This document shows positions 33,922 to 43,106 of a stretch of 46,380 bases of DNA, in pieces (the first letter of the stretch is position 1; each line of letters opens with the position of its first letter). Both the position numbers and the translations under genes were made by a program. The stretch lies in assembly GCF_014656075.1 (NCBI RefSeq), contig NZ_BNBS01000066.1, forward strand, positions 1 to 46,380, in the 5' to 3' direction. Under the pieces are notes generated by a model that saw only the letters and a list, made by a program, of their open reading frames with translations, did no database searches and was not told the origin of the DNA. This DNA comes from Streptomyces hydrogenans (GTDB lineage Bacteria; Actinomycetota; Actinomycetes; Streptomycetales; Streptomycetaceae).

Positions 33922-35268
33922 ATGCGTCCCAGAGTCCTGACCAAGCTGACCCTCGGCACGGCGGCCGCGGCCGCCCTCGGCCTCCTCGCCACCCTGGCCC
34001 CCGCCGCCGACGCCCACCCCCGCCCCACCCCCCGGCCGCCCGCCGCGGAGCACGCCCTCAAGCGGGTCGGCTACTTCACCCAATGGGGCATCTACGGACG
34101 GAACTTCCAGGTCAAGGACCTGGACACGAGCGGCACCGCCGGCAAGCTCAGCCACATCAACTACGCCTTCGGCATCGTCGACAAGGCCGGCAAGTGCGTC
34201 ATCGGGCCCGTGCCGGGCTCCGACCCCTGGGCCGACTACGTCCGCCCCGTCGACGCCGCCACCTCCGTGGACGGCACGGCCGACACCGACACGCAGCCGC
34301 TGGCCGGCAACTTCAACCAGCTGCGCGACCTGAAGGCGAAGCACCCGAACCTCAAGGTCATGATCTCGCTGGGCGGCTGGAGCGGCTCGGCGTACTTCTC
34401 CGACGCCGTGCGCACCCCCGAGTCCCGCCGCGCCCTGGTCTCCTCCTGCATCGACCTCTACATCAAGGGCAACCTCCCCCAGGACGGCGCCCGGGGCGGC
34501 GCCGGAGCGGCCGCCGGCCTCTTCGACGGCATCGACCTCGACTGGGAGTGGCCCGGATCCGAGGGCAACCCGGGCAACGTCATCCGCCCGGAGGACAAGG
34601 TCAACTTCACCGCGCTGGTACGGGAGTTCCGCAACCAGCTGGACGCGTACGGACGTTCGCTGCCGAAGCGCAAGCACTACGAGCTGAGCGCGTACGTGCC
34701 CACCGCCCCGGCCAAGATCGACGCGGGCTTCGAAGTCGCCAAGATCATGCGGGACTTCGACTTCGTGAACCTCCAGGGCTACGACTTCCACGTCTCCGGC
34801 GAGACCACCGCGAACCAGCAGTCCGCGCTCTTCGCCAAGAACGACTGGAGCGTCGAGGGCACCGTGAAGTCCTGGCTCCGGCGCGGCGCCCCCGCCCACA
34901 AGCTCGTGGTCGGCATGCCCTTCTACGGCCAGGGCTGGACCGGCGTGACCGGCGGCGGCGACGGCCTCGGCCAGCCCGCCGCGGGCCCCGCCCCGGCGAC
35001 CTGGGCGCCCGGCTCCGAGGACTACAAGAACCTCAAGAAGCTCGCGGACTCGGGGACGTACAAGCTCTACCGGGGCCACCGGAACGGGCACGCCTGGCTC
35101 TTCGACGGCACCACCCTGTGGACCTACGACGACCCGGCCGTGCTGCGCACCAAGGCGAACTGGGTCCGCACCCACGGGCTCGCCGGCGCGATGGTCTGGT
35201 CGCTGGACGGCGACACCGTCGACGGCGAGCTGATCGGCGCCATCGACCGCGGCCTCACCCGCCGCTGA
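33922..35268 (+). CDS. Secreted GH18 chitinase
   Basis: A 448-residue family 18 glycoside hydrolase that cleaves beta-1,4-GlcNAc linkages in chitin. The signal peptide covers residues 1-31 with probable cleavage after PAADA. A single catalytic barrel follows, with SLGGWSGS (about 149-156), the active-site motif D202-G-I-D205-L-D207-W-E209 (catalytic Glu209), and late YDFH and MVWSLDGD segments. There is no carbohydrate-binding or fibronectin domain, so it resembles compact ChiC-barrel enzymes with an insertion (DPWADYVRPVDAATSVDGTA) of subfamily A type. ATG has AGGAA 8 nt upstream. The promoter contains a DasR operator. A strong bidirectional terminator follows at 35436-35474. Confidence 0.93.
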   Translation: MRPRVLTKLTLGTAAAAALGLLATLAPAADAHPRPTPRPPAAEHALKRVGYFTQWGIYGRNFQVKDLDTSGTAGKLSHINYAFGIVDKAGKCVIGPVPGSDPWADYVRPVDAATSVDGTADTDTQPLAGNFNQLRDLKAKHPNLKVMISLGGWSGSAYFSDAVRTPESRRALVSSCIDLYIKGNLPQDGARGGAGAAAGLFDGIDLDWEWPGSEGNPGNVIRPEDKVNFTALVREFRNQLDAYGRSLPKRKHYELSAYVPTAPAKIDAGFEVAKIMRDFDFVNLQGYDFHVSGETTANQQSALFAKNDWSVEGTVKSWLRRGAPAHKLVVGMPFYGQGWTGVTGGGDGLGQPAAGPAPATWAPGSEDYKNLKKLADSGTYKLYRGHRNGHAWLFDGTTLWTYDDPAVLRTKANWVRTHGLAGAMVWSLDGDTVDGELIGAIDRGLTRR

Positions 35269-35435
35269 GCCCTCGCCGCACCCCCCGCTCCCCCGGGGCC
35301 GCCCCGCCGGCGGCTCCCGAGGGGCGCGGACCGGACCGCGGGCGGCGGCAGCGGGGCACGGGACGGCGGCTGGTCACGGGCCGCCGTCCCCCACCCCCCG
35401 AAGCCGCCTCCCGGCACCGGTGCCGGTCCGCACAC

Positions 35436-35474
35436 GACGGGGCCGGGTCTCTCGCGCGGAGACCCGGCCCCGTC
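35436..35474. terminator. Bidirectional terminator between the chitinase and DUF4190 genes
   Basis: GACGGGGCCGGGTCTC and GAGACCCGGCCCCGTC form perfect 16-bp arms around TCGCGCG, between convergent genes and only 8 nt from the minus-strand stop codon. Confidence 0.85.
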
Positions 35475-35482
35475 CGCGCGCG

Positions 35483-36700
35483 TCAGACGGAGCCGTGGTC
35501 GCCCGCGGCCTCCGGCGGCGTGTGCGTGAGGCCGAGGGCCTGGCGGACGTCCACCTCCGCGTCGGCCGACAGCAGCTCGAAGGCGCGGTCGTAGGCGTCC
35601 CAGAAGGCGTCCGCGTCCTCGGCCCGGGCCAGCTTCGCCCACTGCTTCGAGGCGGCGTCCAGGCTCGTCGCGTACGCCTCCACCGGGGCCCGCTCGGACG
35701 GCTCCCAGGTGTGGCGGCGCAGCCCGGAGCGCGCCGAGTCGACCGCCGCGCGCACCTCGGCGGCCCACTCGCGATTGCTCTCCAGGTCCTCCTCCGGGTC
35801 GGCCTCCGGCTCCTCGTAGGCGGCGTCCTCGATGGGGTTCACGAGGGCGAGGTAGGCCAGCTGGCCCCGGTCGAGCGTGGTCGAGTCGGAGCGCAGCGAG
35901 CCGGTGGTCCGCTCCTCGCCGCCGACGCCGCAGGCGATCCGGCGCTCGCCCTGGCGCCACGCCTGGCGGTCCGGGTAGTAGTACAGGCTCAGGGTGTCGG
36001 CGGTGAGGGTCCAGGTGTCGCGCACGTAGGTGCCGACCATGGCGTCGCAGCGCGACTCGCCGAGCTTCTCCAGCGCCTCCTCGCCGGGCCAGGAGCCGAA
36101 GCCGGTGGCCTCGAAGCGGCCGGTGATCTCGCCGTCGTGCGGCTCGGCGCAGTCGACGACCCGCACGCCGAGGGTGTACTCCCCCTGCCCCGCGTCGTCG
36201 AGGAAGCACTCCCCGGCACGCAGCTCCATCGGCATCCGGGAGCTGGCCGCTTCCCGGATGCCTTCCCTGAACTCCCTTATCCCGTCCTGGATCTGACCGG
36301 TGATCAGTCCGAGGACGACGAGCAGGGTGCTGATCGTGGAGAGCACGATGCCGGCGACCGCCAGCCCCTTGCCGCCCTGTCCCCTCCGCTTGATCTGCCG
36401 CAGCGAGAAGATCCCGAGGACGAGCCCGAGCGGCGGCAGGCAGCAGACGATCCCGCTGACGAGCGAGCCGATGGCGAGCCCGTTGGTGGTGGCCGCCGGA
36501 CGCCCGTAGGGCCCGTACGGCCCCGGGACGCCCGCGTAGGGCATGCCGGGCGAGGTGTACGGCCCCGGCGCCGCGTACGGGCCGGACTGCGGGTACGGAC
36601 CCGGCGTCGGGTACGGACCGGTCGCCGGAGGAGCGGCGGGCGCGTCCGGCACGGGGGGTGTCCCCGGCTCGGGCGGCTGGGGCTGCGGGGTCGGCTCCAC
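35483..36700 (-). CDS. DUF4190 / septum-formation-type membrane protein
   Basis: A 405-residue protein. The first 65 residues are Pro/Gly/Tyr-rich (repeated GPYxxPGPY). Two helices (about 75-95 and 107-130) match the DUF4190 hairpin with LGLVLGIFSLRQIKRRGQGGKGLAVAGIVLS. A large extracellular region follows. Its part AGECFLDD...VRVVDCAEPHDGEITGRF resembles the septum-formation domain, with a conserved cysteine pair. The open frame extends far upstream, but GTG at 36700 has AGGAG 10 nt before it and begins the Pro-rich segment. Function unknown; such proteins are common and multi-copy in Streptomyces. Confidence 0.8.
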   Translation of the reverse strand: MEPTPQPQPPEPGTPPVPDAPAAPPATGPYPTPGPYPQSGPYAAPGPYTSPGMPYAGVPGPYGPYGRPAATTNGLAIGSLVSGIVCCLPPLGLVLGIFSLRQIKRRGQGGKGLAVAGIVLSTISTLLVVLGLITGQIQDGIREFREGIREAASSRMPMELRAGECFLDDAGQGEYTLGVRVVDCAEPHDGEITGRFEATGFGSWPGEEALEKLGESRCDAMVGTYVRDTWTLTADTLSLYYYPDRQAWRQGERRIACGVGGEERTTGSLRSDSTTLDRGQLAYLALVNPIEDAAYEEPEADPEEDLESNREWAAEVRAAVDSARSGLRRHTWEPSERAPVEAYATSLDAASKQWAKLARAEDADAFWDAYDRAFELLSADAEVDVRQALGLTHTPPEAAGDHGSV

Positions 36701-36849
36701 GGGTACGGTGCTCCTGTTGGGGCGGGGACGAACAGACGATCGGGCGCGCGCATCGTACGCGGTCCGGCACCGGGGGCTGCCATGCGGGGTACGGAACGGA
36801 CAATCGGGGCACAGACCGGCTGGACGCCGTCGGTCCCGGCCGGGACCTG

Positions 36850-37296
36850 ATCGGGCTGTGCCGCTCGACCGGTCTCCTCGACCGGGTCGGTGTCGCGCCG
36901 ACGCCCGTCGGACCGCTGACGGTGCCGCGGGCGCTGGGCGACACCGGGGTCGACGTGCATCTGCCGCTCGGCGAGGACGGCGTGGCGCCGGGAGCGGTGC
37001 TCGCCGCGGGGCTCGGGGTGCTGGACGGCTCGTACCGGCCCGCGTCCGGGGACGCGCTGCCGCTCGGGAGGCTGGGGCCTGGGCTCCGGGTGGAGTACGC
37101 GCGGAGCACGACGCGCGAGTCCCGGCTGTGGGTCCCGGGCGGGTGCGCGCCCCGCGCGCCGTACCGGATCCGGCGGGTGTCCCTGGAGGTGGACCGGCCC
37201 TTCGGCTTCCTCGCCGTGCACCGCACCTCGCGGCTGGTGCTGTCGGCGGGCTGGGTCGCGGACCCGGTGGAGTACCCCCGGGACGCCGCGTACTGA
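36850..37296 (+). pseudogene. Serpin family remnant
   Basis: The frame has no usable start codon: no ATG or GTG lies in frame between the DUF4190 promoter area and the homologous part. From about 36850 it reads as a serpin fragment (LLDRVGVAPTPVGPLTVPRA...GDTGVDVHLPLGED). It ends in LEVDRPFGFLAVHRTSRL and SAGWVADP, which fits the serpin C-terminal signature near the reactive-centre loop with one deviation. Compared with full-length actinobacterial serpins of about 400 residues as I recall them, the N-terminal half and a central block before the signature are missing. It looks like a decayed serine-protease inhibitor gene. A short functional protein from an unseen start is possible but unlikely. 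It converges on a secreted subtilase gene. Confidence 0.65.
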
Positions 37297-37306
37297 GGCA
37301 CGGCGA

Positions 37307-37336
37307 AGGGGCGGCCACCGGGTGGTGGCCGCCCCT
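37307..37336. terminator. Terminator between the serpin remnant and the subtilase gene
   Basis: AGGGGCGGCCACC (37307-37319) and GGTGGCCGCCCCT (37324-37336) are perfect 13-bp arms with a GGGT loop, 74 nt beyond the subtilase stop codon. It can serve both strands. Confidence 0.8.
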
Positions 37337-37410
37337 CCGGCCGGTCAGGGCCTCGGGCTCGGGTCGGGGTTCGGCGCCGGGGGCCGGCGTTCAGAACCGG
37401 TGGCCCGGGT

Positions 37411-38985
37411 TCAGAACTGCAGGGCCCAGGAGTCGATCTTGCCGGTGTCGGCGCTGGCGTTGTCCGTCACGCGGAGCTTCCACGTGCCGTTGGCGACCTC
37501 GGAGGAGGCGTTCACGGTGTAGGTGGTGTTGATGTTGTCCGCGCTGCCGCCGGTGCCGAAGCCCTTGAGCGTGTACGCACTGCCGTCGGGGGCGATCAGC
37601 TGGACCTGGAGGTCGCCGATGTAGGTGTGGACGATGTTCACCGGGACCTGGAGGGCCGAGGGGGCGTTGCCGGTGACGCCGCTGACGGTGACCGGGGACT
37701 CGACGGTCGCGTTGTCGGCGATGGCGTGGTCGGCGGTGTTCTCGAACTTCGGGCCGGGGGGCGGGGTGGTGCCGCCCCCGCCGACGAAGAGGAGCTTGTT
37801 CGGGGAGCCGGTGCCGGGGCTGGTGACGACGTTCGGCGTGGCGGCGGTGGTGAGGGCCGTGGAGACCTGCGCCGGGGTGGCGGTCGGGTTGGCCCCGAGC
37901 CAGACGGCGGCGGCGCCGGCCACGTGCGGGGTGGCCATCGAGGTGCCGGAGATGGTGTTGGTGGCGGTGTCGCTGGAGTTCCAGGAGGACGTGATGGAGG
38001 AGCCGGGGGCGAAGATGTCCAGCACGGTGCCGTAGTTGGAGAAGCTGGAGCGGGCGTCGGAGCTCGTGGTGGAGCCGACGGTGATGGCCTCGGTGACCCG
38101 CGCGGGCGAGTAGTTGGAGGCGTTGGAGCTGTCGTTGCCGGCCGCGACCGCGTAGGTGATGCCGGCCGCGATGGAGTTGCGGACCGCCTGGTCGAGGACG
38201 GTGTCGACGCCGCCGCCGAGGCTCATGTTGGCGACGGCCGGCTTGACCGCGTTCCGCGTCACCCAGTCGATGCCGGCGACGACCTGGTCGGTGGTGCCGG
38301 AGCCGCTGTTGTCGAGGACCCGGACTCCGACGATCTTCGCCTTCTTGGCGACGCCGTAGGAGGAGCCCGCGACGGTGCCGGCGACGTGGGTGCCGTGGCC
38401 GTGGCCGTCCTGGGCGGTGTTGTCGTTGTCGATGGCGTCGTAGCCGTTGGAGGCGCGGCCGCCGAAGTCGCTGTGGCTGATGCGGACGCCGGTGTCGATG
38501 ATGTACGCCGTCACGCCCTGGCCCGCGCTGTCCGGGTAGGTGTAGCTCTGGTTCAGCGGGAGGGCCTTCTGGTCGATCCGGTCGAGGCCCCAGGAGGGCG
38601 GGGAGGGCTGGGTGCCGTCGATGGTGAAGACCCGGTTCTGGACCACGGACTTCACGGCGGGGTCGGCGGCGAGCTTTCTGGCCTGCGCCTCGGAGAGCTC
38701 GATCGCGTAGCCGTTCACCGCCGAGGTGTACGTCCGCTTGATCGTGGCGCCGAACTTGCCGGGGACCGCCCGGCCCTTGGCGGTCTCGGCCGGGGCGGAC
38801 TCGTCGAGGGTGACGATGTAGCTGCCCGGGACGGTGCCTTCGGCGCCGGCGTTCTCGATCACGCCCTCCGCGGCCGACGGCGCGGCGGTGGCGGGGAGGG
38901 CGGAGAGCGATCCGAGGGCGAGCGCCGTGACGGCTATGGCCGCGGCGGCGGAGATCCGGCGACGCGATGCGCGCATCACTGCCAT
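37411..38985 (-). CDS. Secreted subtilisin-like serine protease (S8A) with proprotein-convertase P domain
   Basis: A 524-residue secreted protease. The signal peptide is residues 1-35, ending ALPATAA. An inhibitor I9 propeptide (about 52-122) is followed by a peptidase S8 domain (about 130-395) of the proteinase K/aqualysin type. The triad is Asp164 (IIDTG), His197 (HGHGTHVAG) and Ser349 (GTSMATPHVAG), with oxyanion Asn284 (AAGND). A Gly/Pro linker then leads to a C-terminal P domain (about 420-524) containing IGDLQVQLIAPDGS and ending IDSWALQF. ATG at 38985 has AGGAGG 9 nt upstream; longer in-frame extensions have no signal sequence. It faces a serpin remnant, the inhibitor class for such proteases. 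Confidence 0.93.
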   Translation of the reverse strand: MAVMRASRRRISAAAAIAVTALALGSLSALPATAAPSAAEGVIENAGAEGTVPGSYIVTLDESAPAETAKGRAVPGKFGATIKRTYTSAVNGYAIELSEAQARKLAADPAVKSVVQNRVFTIDGTQPSPPSWGLDRIDQKALPLNQSYTYPDSAGQGVTAYIIDTGVRISHSDFGGRASNGYDAIDNDNTAQDGHGHGTHVAGTVAGSSYGVAKKAKIVGVRVLDNSGSGTTDQVVAGIDWVTRNAVKPAVANMSLGGGVDTVLDQAVRNSIAAGITYAVAAGNDSSNASNYSPARVTEAITVGSTTSSDARSSFSNYGTVLDIFAPGSSITSSWNSSDTATNTISGTSMATPHVAGAAAVWLGANPTATPAQVSTALTTAATPNVVTSPGTGSPNKLLFVGGGGTTPPPGPKFENTADHAIADNATVESPVTVSGVTGNAPSALQVPVNIVHTYIGDLQVQLIAPDGSAYTLKGFGTGGSADNINTTYTVNASSEVANGTWKLRVTDNASADTGKIDSWALQF

Positions 38986-39374
38986 GTGAGGTGTCCTCCT
39001 CGTGGGGGGTGCTCCCGTGGGGGTGGAGCCCGAGTGACCTTCACTCACGACAGGGACATGACAAGAACGTGAACGGTCCGACGCGGACCTCGCGACTCCC
39101 GGCCGCCCTGTCGTCGCCGAAAGATTGACTGATCCATAGGAATCCCGCAAGAGGATCCGCAGCCCCGCAACTCCCGTGCAACAAGGCCGACATGACCGAG
39201 CGGTAGCTTCGGGCGGACCGCTCCGGAACCCCTCACCTGCGAAGGTCCGCACTCCGGACACCGGGACCGACCGCCGTGACGGGGCCGGGAATTCACAGGC
39301 CCGTCACACGGAGAACGGGCCCGTCCCCGATCCCCCGGGAGACGGACCCGTCGTCACGACGCGGCGCGTGCGGC
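38986..39374. other. 389-bp intergenic region upstream of the subtilase
   Basis: It contains the subtilase promoter area and the end of the DUF4232 transcript with its terminator. The AT-richer segment at about 39110-39150 includes a minus-strand TTGCGG followed after 18 nt by AATCTT, a possible -35/-10. Closer to the gene the minus strand has TTCTTGTCATGTCCCTGTCG (about 39048-39067) with TGTC repeated. No gene is seen. Confidence 0.5.
39315..39351 (-). terminator. Likely terminator of the DUF4232 lipoprotein gene
   Basis: ACGGGCCCGTC (39315-39325) pairs with GACGGACCCGT (39341-39351) at 10 of 11 positions, 23 nt after the stop codon at 39375. Confidence 0.55.
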
Positions 39375-40151
39375 TCAGAACTCGTCGGCGCCGTTGCGGA
39401 GTTCGGGCGTCCAGTAGCCCGTCTTCGCGACCGCCTCGTCGACCGCGAGGCCGCCCGCCGGGGCGGCGACCACGACACTGCCCTCGGCCGGGCCGTCGGC
39501 GGCGAAGAGGTTCACGTTGAACTCCTTCACCACCTTGTTGTCCTCGTGGACCCCGCCGTTGGAGACCCGCACGTTGGCGTACGCGGGAGCGCCCGGGTTC
39601 AGGACCACGGGGGCGGCCGGCTTGCTCTTGGCGACCGGCGGGACGTCCTTGGCCGTCTGGATCTCGTCGAAGGCGATGAGCGGGTGGCCGAGCAGGCGGC
39701 AGGCGCGGCCCGAGGTGTTGGTGGCGGTCAGGACGATGTGCTCGGTCGGCACCTCGTCGGCCTTCGCCGCGGTGATCTTCACGTCGCCGTGGGCGCAGAC
39801 GGGCGCCGTGGCGTCGGAGGCGCCCTGGCCGGACTCCGTACCGCCGGAGGCCGTCCCTCCCGTGGTCCCGCCGGTCGAGCCCTTGGCGGCGGCGGGAGCG
39901 GCGGAGGCGGTCCCGTCCCCCGACGCCCCGGTGCCGCCCGTGGTGCCGGTGTCGCCCGTGGTGCCGGTGGTGCCGGTGGCGCCGGTCGTGGCCGAGGTCG
40001 CCGGGGCGCCGGCCGACTGCGAGGCACTGCCGGCGTCCTTGGCGCCGTCGTCCCCGCCGCAGGCGGTCAGGCCGAGCGAGGCGGCCGCGACGGCGGCGAC
40101 GAGCAGGGCGGTGCGGGTGGCGCGGGCGGTCCTGAGGTGTGACGTACGCAT
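39375..40151 (-). CDS. DUF4232 domain lipoprotein
   Basis: A 258-residue lipoprotein: signal peptide 1-30, lipobox GLTAC with Cys31, then a Thr/Gly/Ala/Ser low-complexity linker of about 85 residues containing repeated TGTTG units. A C-terminal DUF4232 beta-sandwich (about 120-255) follows, with VCAHGDVKITAAKAD and a second Cys in GRACRLLGHP, likely a disulfide. It is anchored to the outside of the membrane. Function unknown; the family is abundant in Streptomyces. The start ATG at 40151 has GGGGGAA 8 nt upstream, and the 24-codon upstream extension lacks a signal sequence. Confidence 0.82.
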   Translation of the reverse strand: MRTSHLRTARATRTALLVAAVAAASLGLTACGGDDGAKDAGSASQSAGAPATSATTGATGTTGTTGDTGTTGGTGASGDGTASAAPAAAKGSTGGTTGGTASGGTESGQGASDATAPVCAHGDVKITAAKADEVPTEHIVLTATNTSGRACRLLGHPLIAFDEIQTAKDVPPVAKSKPAAPVVLNPGAPAYANVRVSNGGVHEDNKVVKEFNVNLFAADGPAEGSVVVAAPAGGLAVDEAVAKTGYWTPELRNGADEF

Positions 40152-40244
40152 GGTGGTTTTCCCCCGTGAAGCGTGGAGCGAGCGGTGGTCGGTCGTTACC
40201 GGATACAGACTCCGCCCCGGCACTGCCGTACCGCTTGCGTATCG

Positions 40245-42911
40245 CTAACGCCCCGCCGCCAGCCGCGCGAGCTGCTCCGTCGCCCGCACCGATCCCTCCG
40301 TGAAACCGGCCGCCTGGGCGTCGGCGGCGGCGCGTTCCAGCTGGTGGGCGGCCTCCTCCAGGCGTCCGATGCCGGCCAGCGCCTCACCCCGCACGATCCG
40401 CAGCTGGGCTTGGACGACGACGGCGTCGGGCGCGACGAGTTCCCCGGCGCGAAGCACGTGCGCCAGCGCCTCCTCGTACTCCCCCGCCCGCAGGCAGTGC
40501 CCGGCCAGGTGCTGGAGGGTCAGCACCTGCGTGGACGGGTGCCCGGTCCGGTCCGCGAGCGCGACCGCCTCGGCCATCAGCGCGCGGGCCCGGCCGCACT
40601 CGCCGGTGGCGTCGAGGACGGCCGCGTGGTTGACGACCGCGATGGCCTCGCTGACGGGATCCCCGGCCAGGGCGGCGAGCGCGGGCGCCTTCTCCAGGTG
40701 GACGAGCGCCTCGTCGTGCCGCCCCTCCTCGTGCAGGATCCAGCCGAGCAGCGCCCGCGTCCGGGACTGCGCGTCGGGGTCGCCGACCGCGTCGGCCGAG
40801 GCGAGCCCCGCCTCCAGGAGCGGGGTCCAGCCGTCCTGGAGCCGCATCAGCATCAGCGGCCAGGCCATCAGGGCCAGCCGCCAGGCCCGATCGTGCAGCC
40901 CGAGCGCGGCGGCGGCAGCCACCGCCCCCTCCAGGGCGGGGCGTTCGGCCGCGTACCAGTCGAGGGCGGCGGTACGCCCCTCGAACTCCGGGATCGCGGC
41001 GGGCCGGCGCGCGTCGGCGGGCAGCGCGTAGCAGGGCTGCGAGCCCGGTTCCGCCGCTGCGTCGGCCGCGAGGCCCGTGTACAGGTAGTGGTCGAGGAGC
41101 CGGCGCAGCCCCTCCGGATCGGCCTGCGCCGCGAGTCCGCGCGCGTAGAGGCGGACGAGGTCGTGCGGGGTCCAGCGGCCGGGCACCGCCTCCGTGAGGA
41201 GGTGGGCGGCGGCCAGCCGCTCCAGGTCGGCCGAGGCCCGCGCGTGGGTGGTGCCGGTGAGCGCGGCGGCGGCGAAGTGGTCCAGGTCGGAGCCGGTGTG
41301 CAGGCCGAGGGCGCGGAAGGCGCGGGCGGCGGAGTCGGGGAGCTGCTGCACGGTGAGCCGCAGCGCGGCGGAGACGCCGATGTCCTCGACGTCGAGGAGG
41401 GCCAGCCGGCCTTGCTCGCAGGCGAGTTCGCCGACCATCGCGCCGAGCGAGCGCCCCGGGCGCTCGGCGAGCCGGGCGGCCGTCACCCGCAGCGCCAGCG
41501 GCAGCCCGTCGCAGAGTCCGGCGAGCCGGGCCGCGGCGTCGGGTTCGGCGGCGACCCGGGCCTCGCCGAGGACGGTCGCGAGCAGCGCGGTCGCGTCGTC
41601 CGGCGGCAGCTGGCCGAGCGGCACCGGGCGGGCGGCGTCGGAGGCGATCAGGCCGCCGAGCCGGTCCCGGCTGGTCACCACCGTCACGCAGTGCTCGCCG
41701 CCGGGGAGCAGCGGCCTGACCTGCTCGGAGGAGCGGGCGTTGTCGAGGACGACGAGGATCCGGCGTGCCGCGGTGAGGCTGCGGAAGAGCGCCCCGCGCC
41801 CCACGGCGGTCTCCGGCACCCGCTGCTGCGGCACGCCGAGCGCCAGCAGGAACTCGCGCAGCACGACGCCCGTCTCCGGTGCCGGGGTGTCGCTGAAGCC
41901 GCGCAGGTCGGCGAAGAGCCGCCCGTCGGGGAAGTCCGCCCGCCGCCGGTGCGCCCACTGCACGGCGAACGCCGTCTTGCCGACCCCGGCGGCCCCGGTG
42001 ACCAGGCACACGGCCCCGTCCCCGCCGCCGGCCGCCCGGTCGAGCACCGCGGTCTCGGCGTCCCGTCCGGTGAATCCGCGCGGCGCCCGCGGCAGCAGCT
42101 CGGGCCCGGCGACCTCGACGGCGGCGGGCGCGGGCGCGGGTGCCGGTGCCGGTGCGGGGACGAGCACCGCGCCCGCGTCCCGCAGCAGCCCCGCGTACGT
42201 CTCGCTCAGCGCCGCGCCGGGATCCACGCCCAGCTCCTCGGCGAGCAGCCGGCGGGTGCGGTGGTACCAGTCGAGGGCGTCCGAGCGGCGTCCGGCCCGG
42301 GCCAGCGCGGTCATGAGCGCGGCGGCCAGCGACTCGCGCAGCGGGTGCGCGACGGCCTCGGTGCGCAGCACGGCGGCGGCCCTGCCGTGCTCGCCGAGCT
42401 TCCCGTACGCCTCCGCCAGCGCCTCCACCGAGGTGAGCCGCAGCTCCTCCAGGGCGGTGGCGGCGGCCTCCAGCGGCCCGCTCGGCACGGTGCCGGTGAG
42501 CGCGGGCCCCTGCCAGTAGGACAGCGCCTCGCGCAGCATCCGTACGCTGTCGGCCGCGTGCCGCTGCGTGCCGGCGAGCCCCACCAGCTCCTCGAACCGG
42601 TGCGCGTCCACCAGCGATTCGGGCATCCGCAGGAGGTACGCCGAGCCCTGCGTGGTGAGCTCCACGCCGTACGCCTCGGCGCCGTGCGCGGCGAGCAGCG
42701 CCCGCAGCCGCGACACGTGCCCCTGGAGCACCGTCTTCGCGTGTGTGGGGGGTTCGTCCTCCCACAGCGCGTCCATCAGCCCCGTCACGTTCACGGCCGT
42801 GTTCGGGCGCAGCAGCAGGACCGCCAGCAGACTCGTCCGCTTGGCCGGCCCCGCGGCGATGTCGCCGCCCTCCGTCACGATCGCGACGGACCCGAGCAGC
42901 CGGAACTCCAC
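40245..42911 (-). CDS. AfsR/SARP-type regulator: OmpR-like DNA-binding, BTAD, NB-ARC and TPR domains
   Basis: An 888-residue transcription activator of the large SARP class. The winged-helix domain (residues 1-95) starts with FRLLGSVAIV. BTAD covers about 100-245, and a Pro/Ala hinge about 250-265. The NB-ARC/STAND ATPase has Walker A GAAGVGKT (306-313) and Walker B ILVVLDNA. A TPR-like helical region spans about 620-888. Such proteins activate antibiotic or developmental genes in response to ATP and phosphorylation, as AfsR does. The frame is open 40 codons upstream, but GTG at 42911 has GGAGG 5 nt before it and starts the DNA-binding domain. No biosynthetic cluster is visible in the window, so the target is unknown. 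Confidence 0.88.
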   Translation of the reverse strand: MEFRLLGSVAIVTEGGDIAAGPAKRTSLLAVLLLRPNTAVNVTGLMDALWEDEPPTHAKTVLQGHVSRLRALLAAHGAEAYGVELTTQGSAYLLRMPESLVDAHRFEELVGLAGTQRHAADSVRMLREALSYWQGPALTGTVPSGPLEAAATALEELRLTSVEALAEAYGKLGEHGRAAAVLRTEAVAHPLRESLAAALMTALARAGRRSDALDWYHRTRRLLAEELGVDPGAALSETYAGLLRDAGAVLVPAPAPAPAPAPAAVEVAGPELLPRAPRGFTGRDAETAVLDRAAGGGDGAVCLVTGAAGVGKTAFAVQWAHRRRADFPDGRLFADLRGFSDTPAPETGVVLREFLLALGVPQQRVPETAVGRGALFRSLTAARRILVVLDNARSSEQVRPLLPGGEHCVTVVTSRDRLGGLIASDAARPVPLGQLPPDDATALLATVLGEARVAAEPDAAARLAGLCDGLPLALRVTAARLAERPGRSLGAMVGELACEQGRLALLDVEDIGVSAALRLTVQQLPDSAARAFRALGLHTGSDLDHFAAAALTGTTHARASADLERLAAAHLLTEAVPGRWTPHDLVRLYARGLAAQADPEGLRRLLDHYLYTGLAADAAAEPGSQPCYALPADARRPAAIPEFEGRTAALDWYAAERPALEGAVAAAAALGLHDRAWRLALMAWPLMLMRLQDGWTPLLEAGLASADAVGDPDAQSRTRALLGWILHEEGRHDEALVHLEKAPALAALAGDPVSEAIAVVNHAAVLDATGECGRARALMAEAVALADRTGHPSTQVLTLQHLAGHCLRAGEYEEALAHVLRAGELVAPDAVVVQAQLRIVRGEALAGIGRLEEAAHQLERAAADAQAAGFTEGSVRATEQLARLAAGR

Positions 42912-43106
42912 CCGTACCTCCGCGTCAGTCTCCCCCGCTGCCCCCGGCAGGAGAGAATACGCGGCGCTCCTCGCCCCACCTGCACCGATCCCGCCGCTCG
43001 CCCCCGATTCGTCCGAAACCGGCGTCCCCACCCCCCGCGCAGGCCCCGAACCGGCCGCCCCGCGGTGCGGGCGGACGCCGCGGCGCGGGCTCGGCTTCCC
43101 GGGCGC

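Noticed and set aside
39895..39990. A minisatellite or CRISPR-like array in the DUF4232 gene
   Set aside because: The repeats are short, irregular Thr/Gly codon runs encoding a linker, without repeat-spacer structure.
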